From Azophilus sp965221755 (lineage in GTDB: Bacteria > Pseudomonadota > Gammaproteobacteria > Pseudomonadales > Azotimanducaceae), in the NCBI GenBank assembly GCA_965221755.1, contig OZ244921.1, positions 1,550,001 through 1,614,000 on the forward strand: 64,000 bases of DNA, in the 5' to 3' direction. This document shows positions 9,701 to 17,932 of this stretch, piece by piece. Each line of letters starts with the position of its first letter. Within the stretch, counting starts at the first letter, position 1. The notes under the pieces are model-generated. The model saw nothing but the letters and a program-made list of their open reading frames with translations, did no database searches and was not told where the DNA came from. The translations under genes were made by a program, and so were the position numbers.

Positions 9701-10389
9701 CCGTCCAAGAACGCCTGACCAAGGAAATTGCCCACTGGGACCATCGCGCCGAAGCCCTCAAGCTGCAGGAGCAGGCGGGCAGGGCGCCCGCCCGCCTGAA
9801 CTCCGGCGAAGCCCGCCGCCGCGCCGACGATTTGCAAGCCCGGCTCGCGCAACGCCGGTCCCAGCTCGATGCCGAAGCGCAGCTATCCGCAGAACCTCCG
9901 ACGGTGGTGGGCGGTCTGGTGGTGGTCCCCAAAGGCCTCATCGACGGGATCAACGGGCAAGATGAGGCGCAGCCCAAGCAGGCCGCGCCAGCCGACGCCC
10001 AAGCGTCAGCCGCCCGCGCCCGGGGCATTGTGATGGCCGTGGAGCGCGAACTCGGATTCGATCCGGTGGACCGGGAGTTGGAAAAGCTTGGCTACGACAT
10101 CGAAAGCCGAATTCCGGGCACCGGCAAGCTGCGTTTCATCGAGGTGAAAGGGCGGGCCGCCGCCGCCGAGACGATCACCGTCACCAAGAACGAAATGCTC
10201 ACCGCCCTGAACAAGCCCGAGGACTTCGTCCTAGCCATCGTTGAGTTGCTCGGGCCGAAGGATGGCGAACATCGGGTCCACTACCTGCGGGAACCCTTCG
10301 CCGAAACCGGCGTCACCACCGAGTTCAACGGCGCCAGCGTGAACTTCTCCCTTCGCCAACTCATTGCCCGGGCGGGACCGCCGCGATGA
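6781..10389 (+). CDS. SNF2-family helicase with C-terminal DUF3883 domain
   Basis: A 1202-residue SWI2/SNF2-type ATPase. Walker A is DDPGAGKT at about 128-135, the DEAH box is near 230, the TATPHNG motif near 265 and motif VI (QRFGRIHRIGQ) near 620. A long helical region follows and then a DUF3883 domain at about 1085-1190 with a FIEVKGR strand, which resembles the PD-(D/E)xK nuclease fold. This architecture is typical of helicases in phage-defence loci (BrxHII of BREX type 3 and DISARM-like loci); DUF1156 and DUF499 remnants 3-7 kb downstream support that origin. The start is TTG. It is convergent with hipA, 25 bp apart. Function in DNA translocation is family knowledge; the defence role is inferred. 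Confidence 0.85.
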   Translation: MKLEELTPGVTVLGIAGDAVSTVVNVDWHGSDALTIIYRLPSGQVAEAVLYRHDEARLKAVEKERPWRFDGDGALYRLVAEAHRIRLAHLFDPLLAVHTALVEPLPHQITAVYEAMLPRQPLRFLLADDPGAGKTIMAGLLMKELMARGDLARCLVVCPGSLAEQWQDELHRRFDLPFEILTNDKLETARSGNWFLENDLAIARLDKLARDAGTQALLSAPDCAYDLIICDEAHKMSASFFGGEVKFTKRYQLGQLLSGITRHFLLMTATPHNGKEEDFQLFLALLDPDRFAGRFREGAHQVDVSDLMRRMVKERLLKFDGRPLFPERIAHSVPYALSEAEARLYEAVSQYVRDEFNRAEALRSDRRAGNVGFALTVLQRRLSSSPEAILQSLRRRKARLEGRLDELRQSQGGNSRPLADSAPPLLDADDLEDLEDAPWDEVELAEAEVLDQATAASTMAELQAEIDSLKRLESLATEVRRSGEDAKWRELSGLLSETFTPAGVANQIADERPPYGAGPIKPPRASPHQKLVIFTEHRDTLSYLQRRIVTLLGQPSALVAIQGGMSREERRGAQQAFLHDPEVKVLLATDAAGEGINLQRAHLMVNYDLPWNPNRLEQRFGRIHRIGQTEVCHLWNLMALDTREGDVYRTLLEKLEQARFALGGQVFDVLGKLQFEGRPLRDLLIEAIRYGERPDVQARLEQAVSRAVDQPRLQALIEERALAQNAMDVSQVAKVREDMERAEARRLQPHYIESFFLEALPRLGGTTRQRESKRYEVTHVPVQVRNRPVGSRDPVLARYERIAFEKDLLAPSGKRNAPAPPVAAFVCLGHPLLDAVLDLTLERHRNLLQQGTVLVDEADPGTATRVLFTLEHSIRDGRPGPSGQGRMVSQRMLYVEFDADGHRRHLHHAPYLDYRPLAETEPSPAELLKRPECAWVTPELEHKARSEAIASVVSDHIAEVRDRRLALTEKTRAAVQERLTKEIAHWDHRAEALKLQEQAGRAPARLNSGEARRRADDLQARLAQRRSQLDAEAQLSAEPPTVVGGLVVVPKGLIDGINGQDEAQPKQAAPADAQASAARARGIVMAVERELGFDPVDRELEKLGYDIESRIPGTGKLRFIEVKGRAAAAETITVTKNEMLTALNKPEDFVLAIVELLGPKDGEHRVHYLREPFAETGVTTEFNGASVNFSLRQLIARAGPPR

Positions 10390-10414
10390 TTGCCTCCTGA
10401 GTCAAGCCGCTTGT

Positions 10415-11665
10415 TCACAAGGCAAGCGCCTCGGCAAGCTCCGGGTGCTCGAAGGCGCTGGCCATGCGCTCAATCTCTTGGGCGCGGGCACCGACTTGGC
10501 GGGCCACGGTGCGCCAGGTTTCCGTGGCCTGCGCAACCTCCCTGATGATTTGCCGGGCGGGCTTCAAGGAAAGCCCGAAGTAGCCCGCTGCGCTCTCCAG
10601 CAAGCCGATGGAGCAGGTGCCTTCATCCAAGTCGATGTTGGTGGACAGGACGCGCGCCTTGAGATCAGTCGGCGTGGGGTTCAGGTCAAAGGCGGGCGCC
10701 AACGACCATCCAGATCGATCTTGGTGCAGAAAGCCGTGATTGCGCAGATGGTCATCGACGTTGGAGCACAGCACGTTGAATGCCATGCGGCGGTACAACT
10801 GCATCCCGTCCGCCTTTGTCTGGCTGCCGCAACGGCCCAGTTCATCAATGATCTCCGGATAGCTGGCCCGCTGGCCATCGGCAGCGCCGAGCAGCGCCAG
10901 CGCGGACAGATAGGGAATGCGGGCCTCGCCCTCCCGGTCAAAGCGCTGCGACAGCAGCACCGCCTTGCCCGCCACGGCAACCAGTTGATGCCTCGGCGTG
11001 TCGATGCCCGCCCGTTCCGCCAAGCGCAAGGCGACCTCCTCCCAAGTCTCAAGGCTGTACTCATCGTTTTCCTTGGGGAACTTGGCGATGTGGAGCCGAC
11101 CCTCCCGATCAACCACGGAGGCTTTGGGGCGCGCGCCGCCCAAGGAGCTGCCGGGCGCCATGATGAGCCGCCAATCCTCGTCGGTATCCTCATCGCGCAG
11201 TATTCGCCGAGCGCTGTTCAGCAGGCGCGGAAGGTCAATGACGGCTGGCACCCCGCCTTCGGCAGGCGCCTGAAAGACGGCCTCTCCCAGCGGGCGGAAG
11301 CGCAAAGCGCCCATGCGGGCGACATCAGCAACGCCCAGCACATAGTCCGCTTCCGCAATCGTGCGCACCGCCCGCCCAGTCTTTGCCGCTTCCCGGCGCT
11401 CGGCGCGCTGCATCAGACGGCGTCCCCAAGTGTCCGGGGCCGAGTCTCCAATGGCGCCGAAAATCGGCTGGTTCGGCAGGGGCGCAAAGGCGCCGCCAGT
11501 GAGTTGCAGGCGGGGTTCCAAAGCGAAGCGGCCACTGTGGCGAAGCCAGGATTCGCTGTACTCAAAGGTGTAGGTCTCCCGGCGCCCCCCCGAGGAGTGA
11601 CGGCGCAGGAGGCCGACCGGCTGCGTTTCGCCTTCGAAAGCAACGCATGCCTCAAAGTCGGCCAC
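10415..11665 (-). CDS. hipA: HipA-type serine/threonine kinase toxin
   Basis: HipA-family kinases phosphorylate a host factor such as glutamyl-tRNA synthetase and cause growth arrest. About 416 residues from a GTG start giving MADFEACVAFEGET, overlapping the end of hipB by 14 bp. Visible elements are the N-terminal domain ending SAPDTWGRRLM, the glycine-rich SSLGGARPKAS loop, the IAKFP lysine strand, the catalytic NVDDHLRNHGF and the metal-binding APAFDLNP. All kinase motifs look intact. A longer frame to 11725 exists but would overlap hipB heavily. Confidence 0.88.
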   Translation of the reverse strand: MADFEACVAFEGETQPVGLLRRHSSGGRRETYTFEYSESWLRHSGRFALEPRLQLTGGAFAPLPNQPIFGAIGDSAPDTWGRRLMQRAERREAAKTGRAVRTIAEADYVLGVADVARMGALRFRPLGEAVFQAPAEGGVPAVIDLPRLLNSARRILRDEDTDEDWRLIMAPGSSLGGARPKASVVDREGRLHIAKFPKENDEYSLETWEEVALRLAERAGIDTPRHQLVAVAGKAVLLSQRFDREGEARIPYLSALALLGAADGQRASYPEIIDELGRCGSQTKADGMQLYRRMAFNVLCSNVDDHLRNHGFLHQDRSGWSLAPAFDLNPTPTDLKARVLSTNIDLDEGTCSIGLLESAAGYFGLSLKPARQIIREVAQATETWRTVARQVGARAQEIERMASAFEHPELAEALAL

Positions 11666-11975
11666 GGCGCGAACTCCTGGCGCGCTTGGGGAGCGCTGCT
11701 GCTGCCAGCGCTTGCCCGATCTCATCGTTGTTGATGTGAGCCGTTTCCCGCAGTCCCTCCAGCAAGCCCAGCGTGTGCAGCACAGCGGCGTAGATGCCGA
11801 TGCCCACCCCAGGATCGCCGTTTTCCAAGCGCTGCAAGGTGGACCGGGACGTGAAGGAGCGCTCAGCGACGATCTGCATGGTCAAGTTCCGCCTGAGACG
11901 GGCTTCGCGAATGTCGGCACCGAGCTGCCGCAGCGCCCTGCGGGCTGCCGCGGGTGGGTGATGGGGTGTGGGCAT
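11652..11975 (-). CDS. hipB: HipB-type helix-turn-helix antitoxin
   Basis: A 107-residue XRE-family DNA-binding protein: LGADIREARLRRNLTMQIVAER then SFTSRSTLQRLENGDP is a Cro/CI helix-turn-helix at about 18-55. It precedes and overlaps hipA, the usual antitoxin-toxin order, so it should repress the operon and neutralise the kinase. The N terminus (MPTPHHPPAAARRA) is not conserved and a later start is possible. Confidence 0.85.
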   Translation of the reverse strand: MPTPHHPPAAARRALRQLGADIREARLRRNLTMQIVAERSFTSRSTLQRLENGDPGVGIGIYAAVLHTLGLLEGLRETAHINNDEIGQALAAAALPKRARSSRRGRL

Positions 11976-11981
11976 GCGAAC

Positions 11982-11995
11982 TTAACAGCTCTTAA
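11982..11995. promoter_or_regulatory. Possible HipB operator
   Basis: An AT-rich imperfect palindrome TTAACAGCTCTTAA sits 6 bp upstream of the hipB start, where an autorepressor would bind. Only one half-site pair is visible and no clear -35/-10 pair was assigned, so this is tentative. Confidence 0.35.
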
Positions 11996-12100
11996 AATAG
12001 GTTTAGTGTAGCAGGATTGCTGCATTGACTCGATTGTCCGTCAGTCATGCTCGTTCCGGCTGCAGACTCTTCACTCCCGGCATAAACGAGGGCTGTGGGA

Positions 12101-12256
12101 TTAGGTTGGCCCGTCCAAGGAAAAGGAGGGATCCCTCTGCAACGCATCGTAGAGCCTGATGACTTGATCGGCTTGCGCGTTTTTACCGTGTTCCGAGAGG
12201 GCCCAAACCAAATCCCTGCCGGCCAGAAAACGCCCTATGGCTTGCGCAGTAAGCGG
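12101..12256 (-). pseudogene. Possible 3' remnant of an unidentified gene
   Basis: Between hipB and the IS66 remnant, one minus-strand frame stays open for about 50 codons between a TGA and a TAA and reads protein-like (for example FLAGRDLVWALSEHGKNAQ then VIRLYDALQRDPSF). There is no start codon at its beginning, so it looks like the tail of a gene truncated by the transposon. I do not recognise it, and in GC-rich DNA a chance open stretch is possible. The rest of 11996-12286 shows nothing else. Confidence 0.25.
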
Positions 12257-12286
12257 TCATTCTAGGCCGTTCTGGACTTCCGCCGG

Positions 12287-13210
12287 TTATGGAGGTGGCG
12301 GATCCCGGGCGCGGTCGAGGTCGGACCGCAGGGGCCGGTCCGCGAACAGCGTTTTCCAGACCCTCGGCGTCAGTTCAGTGACGCGCTTCGCGGGGTGCCG
12401 GCCGACACGCTGCAGGACGTCGACCAGATAGGCGCGGCCATCGACGTCCTGCAGCCTGCAGGTGGCGAGCAGGCTTTGGATCACGCCCACCCGATGGGCA
12501 CCCAGTTCCGTCCACGGAGACGGCCGGATCCTCTAGAAACACCCGCAAGCCGGCCTCCCGCGCCGCCGCGTACTGAAGCGCCCGCGGGAACGGGCTGCTC
12601 GGCAGCAGGTTCGGGCGCTGGCGCTGCTCCGCGCACCAGGCGAGGAAGGCGTCAACCGCCGGGGCGCTGCGCTCCTGCCGGAAGGCCAGCCTCGCGGGGC
12701 CTTCGAGCTTTTTCCTGCGGATGGCCTTCTCATGGGCGTACAGGGCGCCGATCAGCGACAGGGCCTCCGACACGCCCGCCGGGTCGCTCTCCTCGGCATC
12801 CGTGAAGCTCCGCCGGCAACGGCTCCAGCACTGGGCGTGCGCGATGCCCTGCCGCTTCGCGTACGCCGCGCAGGCCGCGCAGCCGTCGCTCAGCAGCGTG
12901 CCCCGGAAGTTCCCAAGGAACGCCTCAACGTGCCGGTGCGCCCGGCTCGGCGCGTAGTGGAAGGCGATCTAGTCCGCCTCCCCGAACACCGGCCAGAAGT
13001 GGGCGGCGCGCATCCTGCCGGGCGCCGCCCGCCCCGCCTTAATCGAGATCTCGTCCATCGCCACCACGAACCCTTCGAGGATGCGCACGGCCTGCACCGC
13101 CGCAACCGGCTCCAGCAGGTCTATGGCCCGCCCCGCCCAGTTCGTCAGGCTGCTGCGGCCCACCTGGATGCCGCAGTCGGCCAGCCGGCGGTGCATTTGG
13201 TGGCCAGCTA
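12287..13210 (-). mobile_element. Decayed IS66-family transposase (tnpC) remnant
   Basis: Pieces of an IS66 transposase lie in order on the minus strand in different frames. A central part has YLVDVLQRVGRHPAKRV after GVIQSLLATCRLQDVD (the C-terminal IS66 signature). A preceding part has RLAFRQERSAPAVDAFLAW and REAGLRVFLEDP. An upstream part reads GIQVGRSSLTNWAGRAIDLLEP with VVAMDEISIKAG. Frameshifts separate the pieces and at least one in-frame TAG occurs near 12970, so it cannot make active enzyme. No partner tnpA/tnpB or clear terminal inverted repeats were found. It marks past transposition at the left part of the island. Confidence 0.75.
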
Positions 13211-13391
13211 ATTTTTTGGGATGCCCGGCATTCGTCTGAGCCTAGCCCCGACCAGAAGCGGGCGCGAAGGCAATGTTGGGGCTTTTATCTCTTAGGGCTG
13301 GCATTGAAATAGGCAGCGTCCTCAGTGGGCTATACTCGTTGAGGCAACAAATCAAATCAATTGCAATGACCGGAAGAAGGTCGAACACTGA

Positions 13392-14062
13392 CAACCACCA
13401 GCGAGCTGACAGACTTGAGCGCCCAGCCTGACGGACAGCCCGATGCGAAGGCCAAGCGCGGCGACCTGACCAGCGGCCCGGTGAAGCCCCGCAAGAAGCT
13501 CATCGAGGTGGCGCTGCGGTTGGATGCCATCAACAAGGCTTCGGCGCAGGAGAAGTCCAACCGGCCCGGGCACCCATCCAGACCGCATCTGTGTTGGGCG
13601 CGGCGGCACGGACGGTGATCTTTGCGCAGATGGTGGACGATCCGTCCGCTGTGCCCGAGGAGTTTGGGAGCGAAACAGCGCAGTCTACCGGGCGGCAGCG
13701 GCTGTTTCGCATCCTAGAGGACTTGGTGCTTTGGGAGAACATCACCAAGCAAACCGTACTGGAGCGGGCGCGGGCCGAGATTCGGCGAAGTTGGCGGCGA
13801 GCCTGCAAGGACAATCGGGATCACCCCCAAGCAGGTGAGCTGTTCAACCCCGACAAGCCGCCTGTCTTCCATCACCCTGGTCGCCCAACTTGGCGGCATC
13901 GCCGACACCGCCCGCGAACTCACTTACCGGCTCTACACCATCGCCTAACGCCAGAAGCGCGCCGACGAAGACTTCTCCTACAATGCCTTGGTGCAAAGCT
14001 GGCCCGAAATCGCCCGGCTCTCCCAAAGCGCCAAGCCCCACCAGCAAGCCGATCTGCTGTGA
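13392..14062 (+). pseudogene. DUF1156 DNA methylase remnant, internally deleted
   Basis: Two ends of a DUF1156 (COG1743, adenine-specific DNA methylase) gene are joined. The 5' part reads KKLIEVALRLDAINKASAQE then WARR, shifts frame near 13600 where a few bases are lost, and resumes ARTVIFAQMVDDPSAVPEEF, continuing to GELFNPDKPP. The 3' part starts near 13868 in another frame, reads LVAQLGGIADTARELTYRLY, meets an in-frame TAA, then continues YNALVQSWPEIARL to a TGA at 14062. The catalytic middle is missing. Full-length relatives are around 900 residues or more. They are often encoded with DUF499 ATPases and SNF2/DUF3883 helicases, both of which (one decayed) occur nearby. Clearly non-functional. 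Confidence 0.7.
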
Positions 14063-14199
14063 CTGCGGTCCAAACCAGCAACAGCCGCAATCGGCGTTGG
14101 CTCACCAACGCACACTGCAAACTGAGCGACATCGGGTTCCTATGCCGAGCGCAGCGCAGGCGGAACTGCCCGCAACCCCGCCGATAGTGGAGATCGGAC

Positions 14200-15378
14200 A
14201 TGCAGATTGAGCAAATCCATATCAAGAACTACCGTGTGCTGCGCGACGCAAAGCTGGCCCTATCGTCGCCCTTGACCATCGTCATCGGGGCGAACGGCAC
14301 GGGAAAGTCCACGCTGTTCGATGTGTTCTCCTTTCTCAAGGACGCTCTCGCGGGCAACGCCGCCTCCGCTGTTGCCCGCCGAGGTGGCTACAGGCAGTTG
14401 GTGAGCCGGGGGGAAAGCGGCCCAGTTTCAATCACGGTCAAGTTCCGCGAGAGCAGCGGTCGCCTGGCCACCTACATTCTCGAAGTGGCGTCAGACCAAG
14501 GCCGCATTGTGGTAACGAAGGAGGTGTTGCGCTACCGCCGGGGCAGGGGTTCCGGAAGGCCTTGGAATTTCGTCAACTTCTCCCGTGGCCGCGGTGCAGC
14601 CATAACGAACGAGTCTCTCTACGGCAAAGAGGGTGTTGAGGAGGAAAGGGAAGACTACGAACTCGACGACCCCAGCATATTGGCCATCAAGGGCTTGGGT
14701 CAATTTCGGGAGTTTCGGGTGGTCTCCGAGTTCCGCAGCCTCATCGAGAGTTGGCACATTTCCAACTTGCACATTGCCGATGCCCGCTCAAGTGCTGAAG
14801 CGGGGTTCGCAGAGCACCTTTCCCCCACAGGAGACAACGTCGCCCAAGTTGCCCAATACCTGTACGAGCACCATCCCGCACATTTTCAGAGCGTGTTGGA
14901 AGCCATGAAAGCAAGGGTCCCCGGGGTCGAAAACATCGAAGCGCAGCCAACTGAGGACGGGCGCCTGTTGCTGCGTTTTCAGGATGGCAGCTTTCGCGAC
15001 CCATTCGTTGCCCGCTACGTTTCCGACGGCACCATCAAAATGTTCGCCTATCTCGTGCTGCTTCACGATCCCAATCCGCACTCGCTGCTGGCTGTCGAGG
15101 AACCGGAGAACCAGTTGTATCCGTCACTGCTAGGCGAACTGATCGAAGAGTTCAGGGCCTACGCGCAACGCGGTGGCCAAGCCTTCGTCTCCACGCACTC
15201 ACCCGACTTTCTGCAGGGCGCGGAACTCAACGAGGTTTTCTGGTTGGTGAAAGCCGAAGGATTTTCAGAGGTGCGGGGAGCGGCCGACAGTCAATTGCTG
15301 CGCAATTTGGTGGAGGCAGGTGACAACCCCGGCGCACTCTGGTCCCAAAGGTTGTTTGCCGGAGCGGATCCAAGGTGA
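14200..15378 (+). CDS. AAA ATPase of the ABC/SMC-like (AAA_21) group
   Basis: A 392-residue ATPase with IKNYRVLRDAKL at the N terminus, Walker A GANGTGKST at 30-38, signature-like YVSDGTIKMFAYLVLL near 280, Walker B LLAVEEPENQLYP near 297 and a switch histidine in VSTHSPDFL. This is the OLD/RloA-like arrangement without a nuclease domain of its own. Its TGA overlaps the GTG of the DUF4276 gene (GTGA), so the two are translated together. Pairs of such ATPases with Toprim-like partners are known defence systems (PARIS pairs an AAA_15/21 ATPase with a DUF4435 Toprim protein). This pair probably acts similarly, but that is inference. Confidence 0.8.
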   Translation: MQIEQIHIKNYRVLRDAKLALSSPLTIVIGANGTGKSTLFDVFSFLKDALAGNAASAVARRGGYRQLVSRGESGPVSITVKFRESSGRLATYILEVASDQGRIVVTKEVLRYRRGRGSGRPWNFVNFSRGRGAAITNESLYGKEGVEEEREDYELDDPSILAIKGLGQFREFRVVSEFRSLIESWHISNLHIADARSSAEAGFAEHLSPTGDNVAQVAQYLYEHHPAHFQSVLEAMKARVPGVENIEAQPTEDGRLLLRFQDGSFRDPFVARYVSDGTIKMFAYLVLLHDPNPHSLLAVEEPENQLYPSLLGELIEEFRAYAQRGGQAFVSTHSPDFLQGAELNEVFWLVKAEGFSEVRGAADSQLLRNLVEAGDNPGALWSQRLFAGADPR

Positions 15379-15959
15379 CCCGGGTGGTTTTCCTAGTGGA
15401 AGAGCCCTCAATGGCGGATTTCCTGAATGGGATGCTGCCGCGCTTCTTCCCAAAGCTTCAGTTCCAATGCGTTCCCCACAACGGCAAACAGGAACTGGCT
15501 CGGAGCATTCCAAGAAAACTCAGGGCTTGGCGCGAACCCGGTGTGCGGTTCGTCGTGATGCAGGATCAGGACAGCGGGGATTGTCACGAAATCAAGAGCA
15601 CGCTCGCAGAGCTTTGCCAACAGGCTGAGCGACCCGACACCTTGATCCGAATTGTTTGCCGTGAGCTGGAAGCATGGTATGTCGGGGATATCGACGCAGT
15701 AAGCAATGCGTTTCCCCAAACCAAGGAAGCCGCGCTGCGCCAGCTACGCGGAGCCCGCTTCCGCAACCCAGACAAAGTGATGAAGCCCGCTAAGGAATTG
15801 GCAAAACTGATACCGGGCTTTCAGAAGCGTCGCAGTGCGCGAAGCATGGCTAGCGTAATTTTGAGGGACAGTAATCGCTCGCGCAGTTTTCAAGTCTTCG
15901 TTGAGGGAATCCAAAGACTGCTTGAAGAGCTACAGCATGATATTGGGCAGGCGAAGTAG
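15375..15959 (+). CDS. DUF4276 family protein, Toprim-like effector partner
   Basis: A 194-residue protein beginning VVFLVEEPSMADFLNGML, which matches the Toprim-fold opening with a conserved glutamate (E at about 9). It continues with FVVMQDQDSGDC (the acidic DxD equivalent near 60) and a RELEAWYVGD segment typical of DUF4276. It is coupled to the upstream ATPase by a four-base GTGA overlap. By analogy with RloB and other Toprim partners it may be a nuclease controlled by the ATPase; activity is not shown by the sequence alone. Confidence 0.75.
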   Translation: MTRVVFLVEEPSMADFLNGMLPRFFPKLQFQCVPHNGKQELARSIPRKLRAWREPGVRFVVMQDQDSGDCHEIKSTLAELCQQAERPDTLIRIVCRELEAWYVGDIDAVSNAFPQTKEAALRQLRGARFRNPDKVMKPAKELAKLIPGFQKRRSARSMASVILRDSNRSRSFQVFVEGIQRLLEELQHDIGQAK

Positions 15960-15996
15960 CTCCTTAACGCGATTGTGGAAGCATGGGTTCTGAGCC

Positions 15997-17227
15997 ATGA
16001 ACAGGAACAAGGCACTGGAACTAATCGCCAATCTGGAGAATTCAAGGGTCGAGTTTAAGCGCGACGATATCCATCCAGATCAGCTAACCAAGGAAATGTC
16101 GGCACTCCTGAATCTGGAGGGAGGCGTCATTCTGCTAGGGGTGGAAAAGGACGGGCAAGTCTCCGGGCTGACCAGATCGCGCCAAGAGGCGGAAGAGTGG
16201 GTCATGAACATTGCCCGCAACAATCTGCAGCCCACGACGACGCCTGTCTGGACTTCCGTCGTGATGGAGGATGGCAGCACGGTCGGCATCGTGGAGCTGC
16301 CCCCGGACAGTCCGGGCAAGCCGCACAAGGCGCGGCAAGGCGTGGGTCACGTTCACGCGCATCGGCAGTAAATCGCAGGAGGCGACCCGAGAGGAGGAAG
16401 GGAGGCTGTACCAAGCCGCGGGGCTGGTCCGCTATGAAATCAAGGCCGTTCCGGATATGGGCTTGGAGAGCTTGGACATGGAACGGATTGAGAGCTACCT
16501 CCGTGACGTTCTAAAGCGGCCCGTTCCCAGCCGGGATGACCAAGAGGGTTGGCGTCGCCTGCTGCTCGACACAGACCTGATCATCACCGCCACGAAGCGC
16601 GACTACGCTTCGGTGGCCGGCCTCCTGCTCTTCGGCAAGAACCCGAACCGCCGCCTACCCCAAGCCGGCGTGACGGCGGCGGCGTTCCCTGGCGCGGAGA
16701 AGGACTACAACACCGTTGATGAGGAACGAGTCCAGGGGCCGCTGACGCCGATTGTCTCTAAATAGGGCGATACGGTTGAAAGGGGCGTCATCGACCGAAC
16801 CGTTGACTTCGTCAAACGGAACATGGGCAGCATCGCGTGGCTCGAAGGCGGCCGCCGCCGCAAGGGAGCCTTCCCAATCGACGCCGTGCGCGAAGCCGTG
16901 GTCAACGCATTGGTGCATCGAGACTATGCCTACGAGGGGACCGACGTGGAGCTCTCGCTTTACGCGGATCGACTCGAAGTCATTTCGCCGGGCCGGCTGC
17001 CGAACGGCGTCACTGTGGAGAAGATGCGGGAGGGCGTGGTTGGAGTGGCGCGCAACGAGCTGCTCAAGGAGATTCTTCGCGACTACCGCTATGTCGAGCA
17101 TCAGGGCATGGGCGTTCGCAATCGGATCATTGAGTCGATGCGTCAGCACAACGGCACCGAGCCGGATCTCGAAGAGAGCGACGATCGATTCCTCGTTCGA
17201 CTTTGGAAGGCACCATCATGGCCATGA
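15997..17227 (+). pseudogene. Broken AlbA_2-type ATP-binding regulator
   Basis: Three segments form one transcriptional-regulator-like gene of about 410 codons. The first (SRVEFKRDD, GGVILLGVEKDG) is the AlbA_2 DNA-binding domain. A frameshift near 16340 leads to AWVTFTRIGSKSQEATREEE in another frame. A single in-frame TAG at 16763-16765 then interrupts ...PLTPIVSK*GDTVERGVID..., and the same frame continues with FPIDAVREAVVNALVHRDYA and EVISPGRLPNG, the C-terminal GHKL-like ATPase part. The gene ends over the start of the DUF499 remnant, so they were once coupled. One frameshift plus one nonsense codon make it inactive. Confidence 0.8.
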
Positions 17228-17683
17228 CCAACTACGACCGCATCGGCAAGGCGCTGGATTTGCTGCGCGAGGGCCTAGGCCCTTTCGTTTAGCGGGAGGT
17301 CACCGACAAGGTGAAGGCCCGGGGCGTGCCCATCGACAGCATCCGCCGATTCGCCGAAAACCCCATGCTGGCCGACAAGCCCATCGCCGAATGGGCGGCT
17401 GGCCAGCGCCGCCACCTATCTGTACCAAGACGCCGCACGGGTGTAGTACGCCACCCAGCCGACGGTGACCAAGCTGGCTGAGGACCGGGCCGAGCAACCG
17501 CGCCGGCATCCTGACGACGTGGAGCGTGAGCTGGAGGAACGTCTGCGGACCGATCTGCGGGCAGACGGCGGCTTCGCCCGCATCCACACCGCACCCCGGT
17601 CCGGAGACGACGTGCCCGACAAACTCGAAACCCGGCTGGTAGTGCTGTCCGCAGAGTTTGCAAACCGGATCGCGCCGGGGTAA
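17218..17683 (+). pseudogene. DUF499/Swt1-HEPN ATPase remnant, both ends joined
   Basis: The N-terminal piece reads AMTNYDRIGKALDLLREGLG then PFV, TAG, REV: the Swt1-type HEPN start of DUF499 ATPases with a nonsense codon at 17290. After about 60 codons the frame jumps to a C-terminal piece, YLYQDAARV, TAG, YATQPTVTKLAEDRAEQ, then DVERELEERLRTDLRA and PRSGDDVPD, a familiar DUF499 tail. Roughly the middle several hundred codons are deleted. Together with the DUF1156 remnant it shows that a large methylase/ATPase defence system once stood here. Non-functional. Confidence 0.7.
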
Positions 17684-17932
17684 CGTTTCGTCACGGCAGG
17701 CGTTCCTCATAATTTGGAGTTAACACCTTGAATTATAAGGGCATTCCCTTGTGTTTCAAATACCTTGGTGCAATATCCGGGCTAGTCTCTTGATCATTCG
17801 AGGCAACGATGTCGACGATCATGTCAAAGAAGCGCTCACACCACCGATGCACCGGCAGGATCTCAATCATGACGCAGGATGAATCGTCCGTCTAGAGTTC
17901 GAATACGCGCAGCCAGTCGAAGTGGGAAACGT

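Noticed and set aside
13290..13335. Possible promoter (TTGAAA ... TATACT) ahead of the DUF1156 remnant
   Set aside because: The spacing between the hexamers is about 21 bp, too long for a convincing sigma-70 promoter, and the downstream gene is dead.
16763..17445. Three in-frame TAG codons within 0.7 kb, suggesting amber recoding
   Set aside because: The expected residues at the three sites differ (for example glutamate at 17290, probably an aromatic at 17443), frameshifts and large deletions accompany them, and intact genes such as cmr4 use TAG as a normal stop. Gene decay explains it better.
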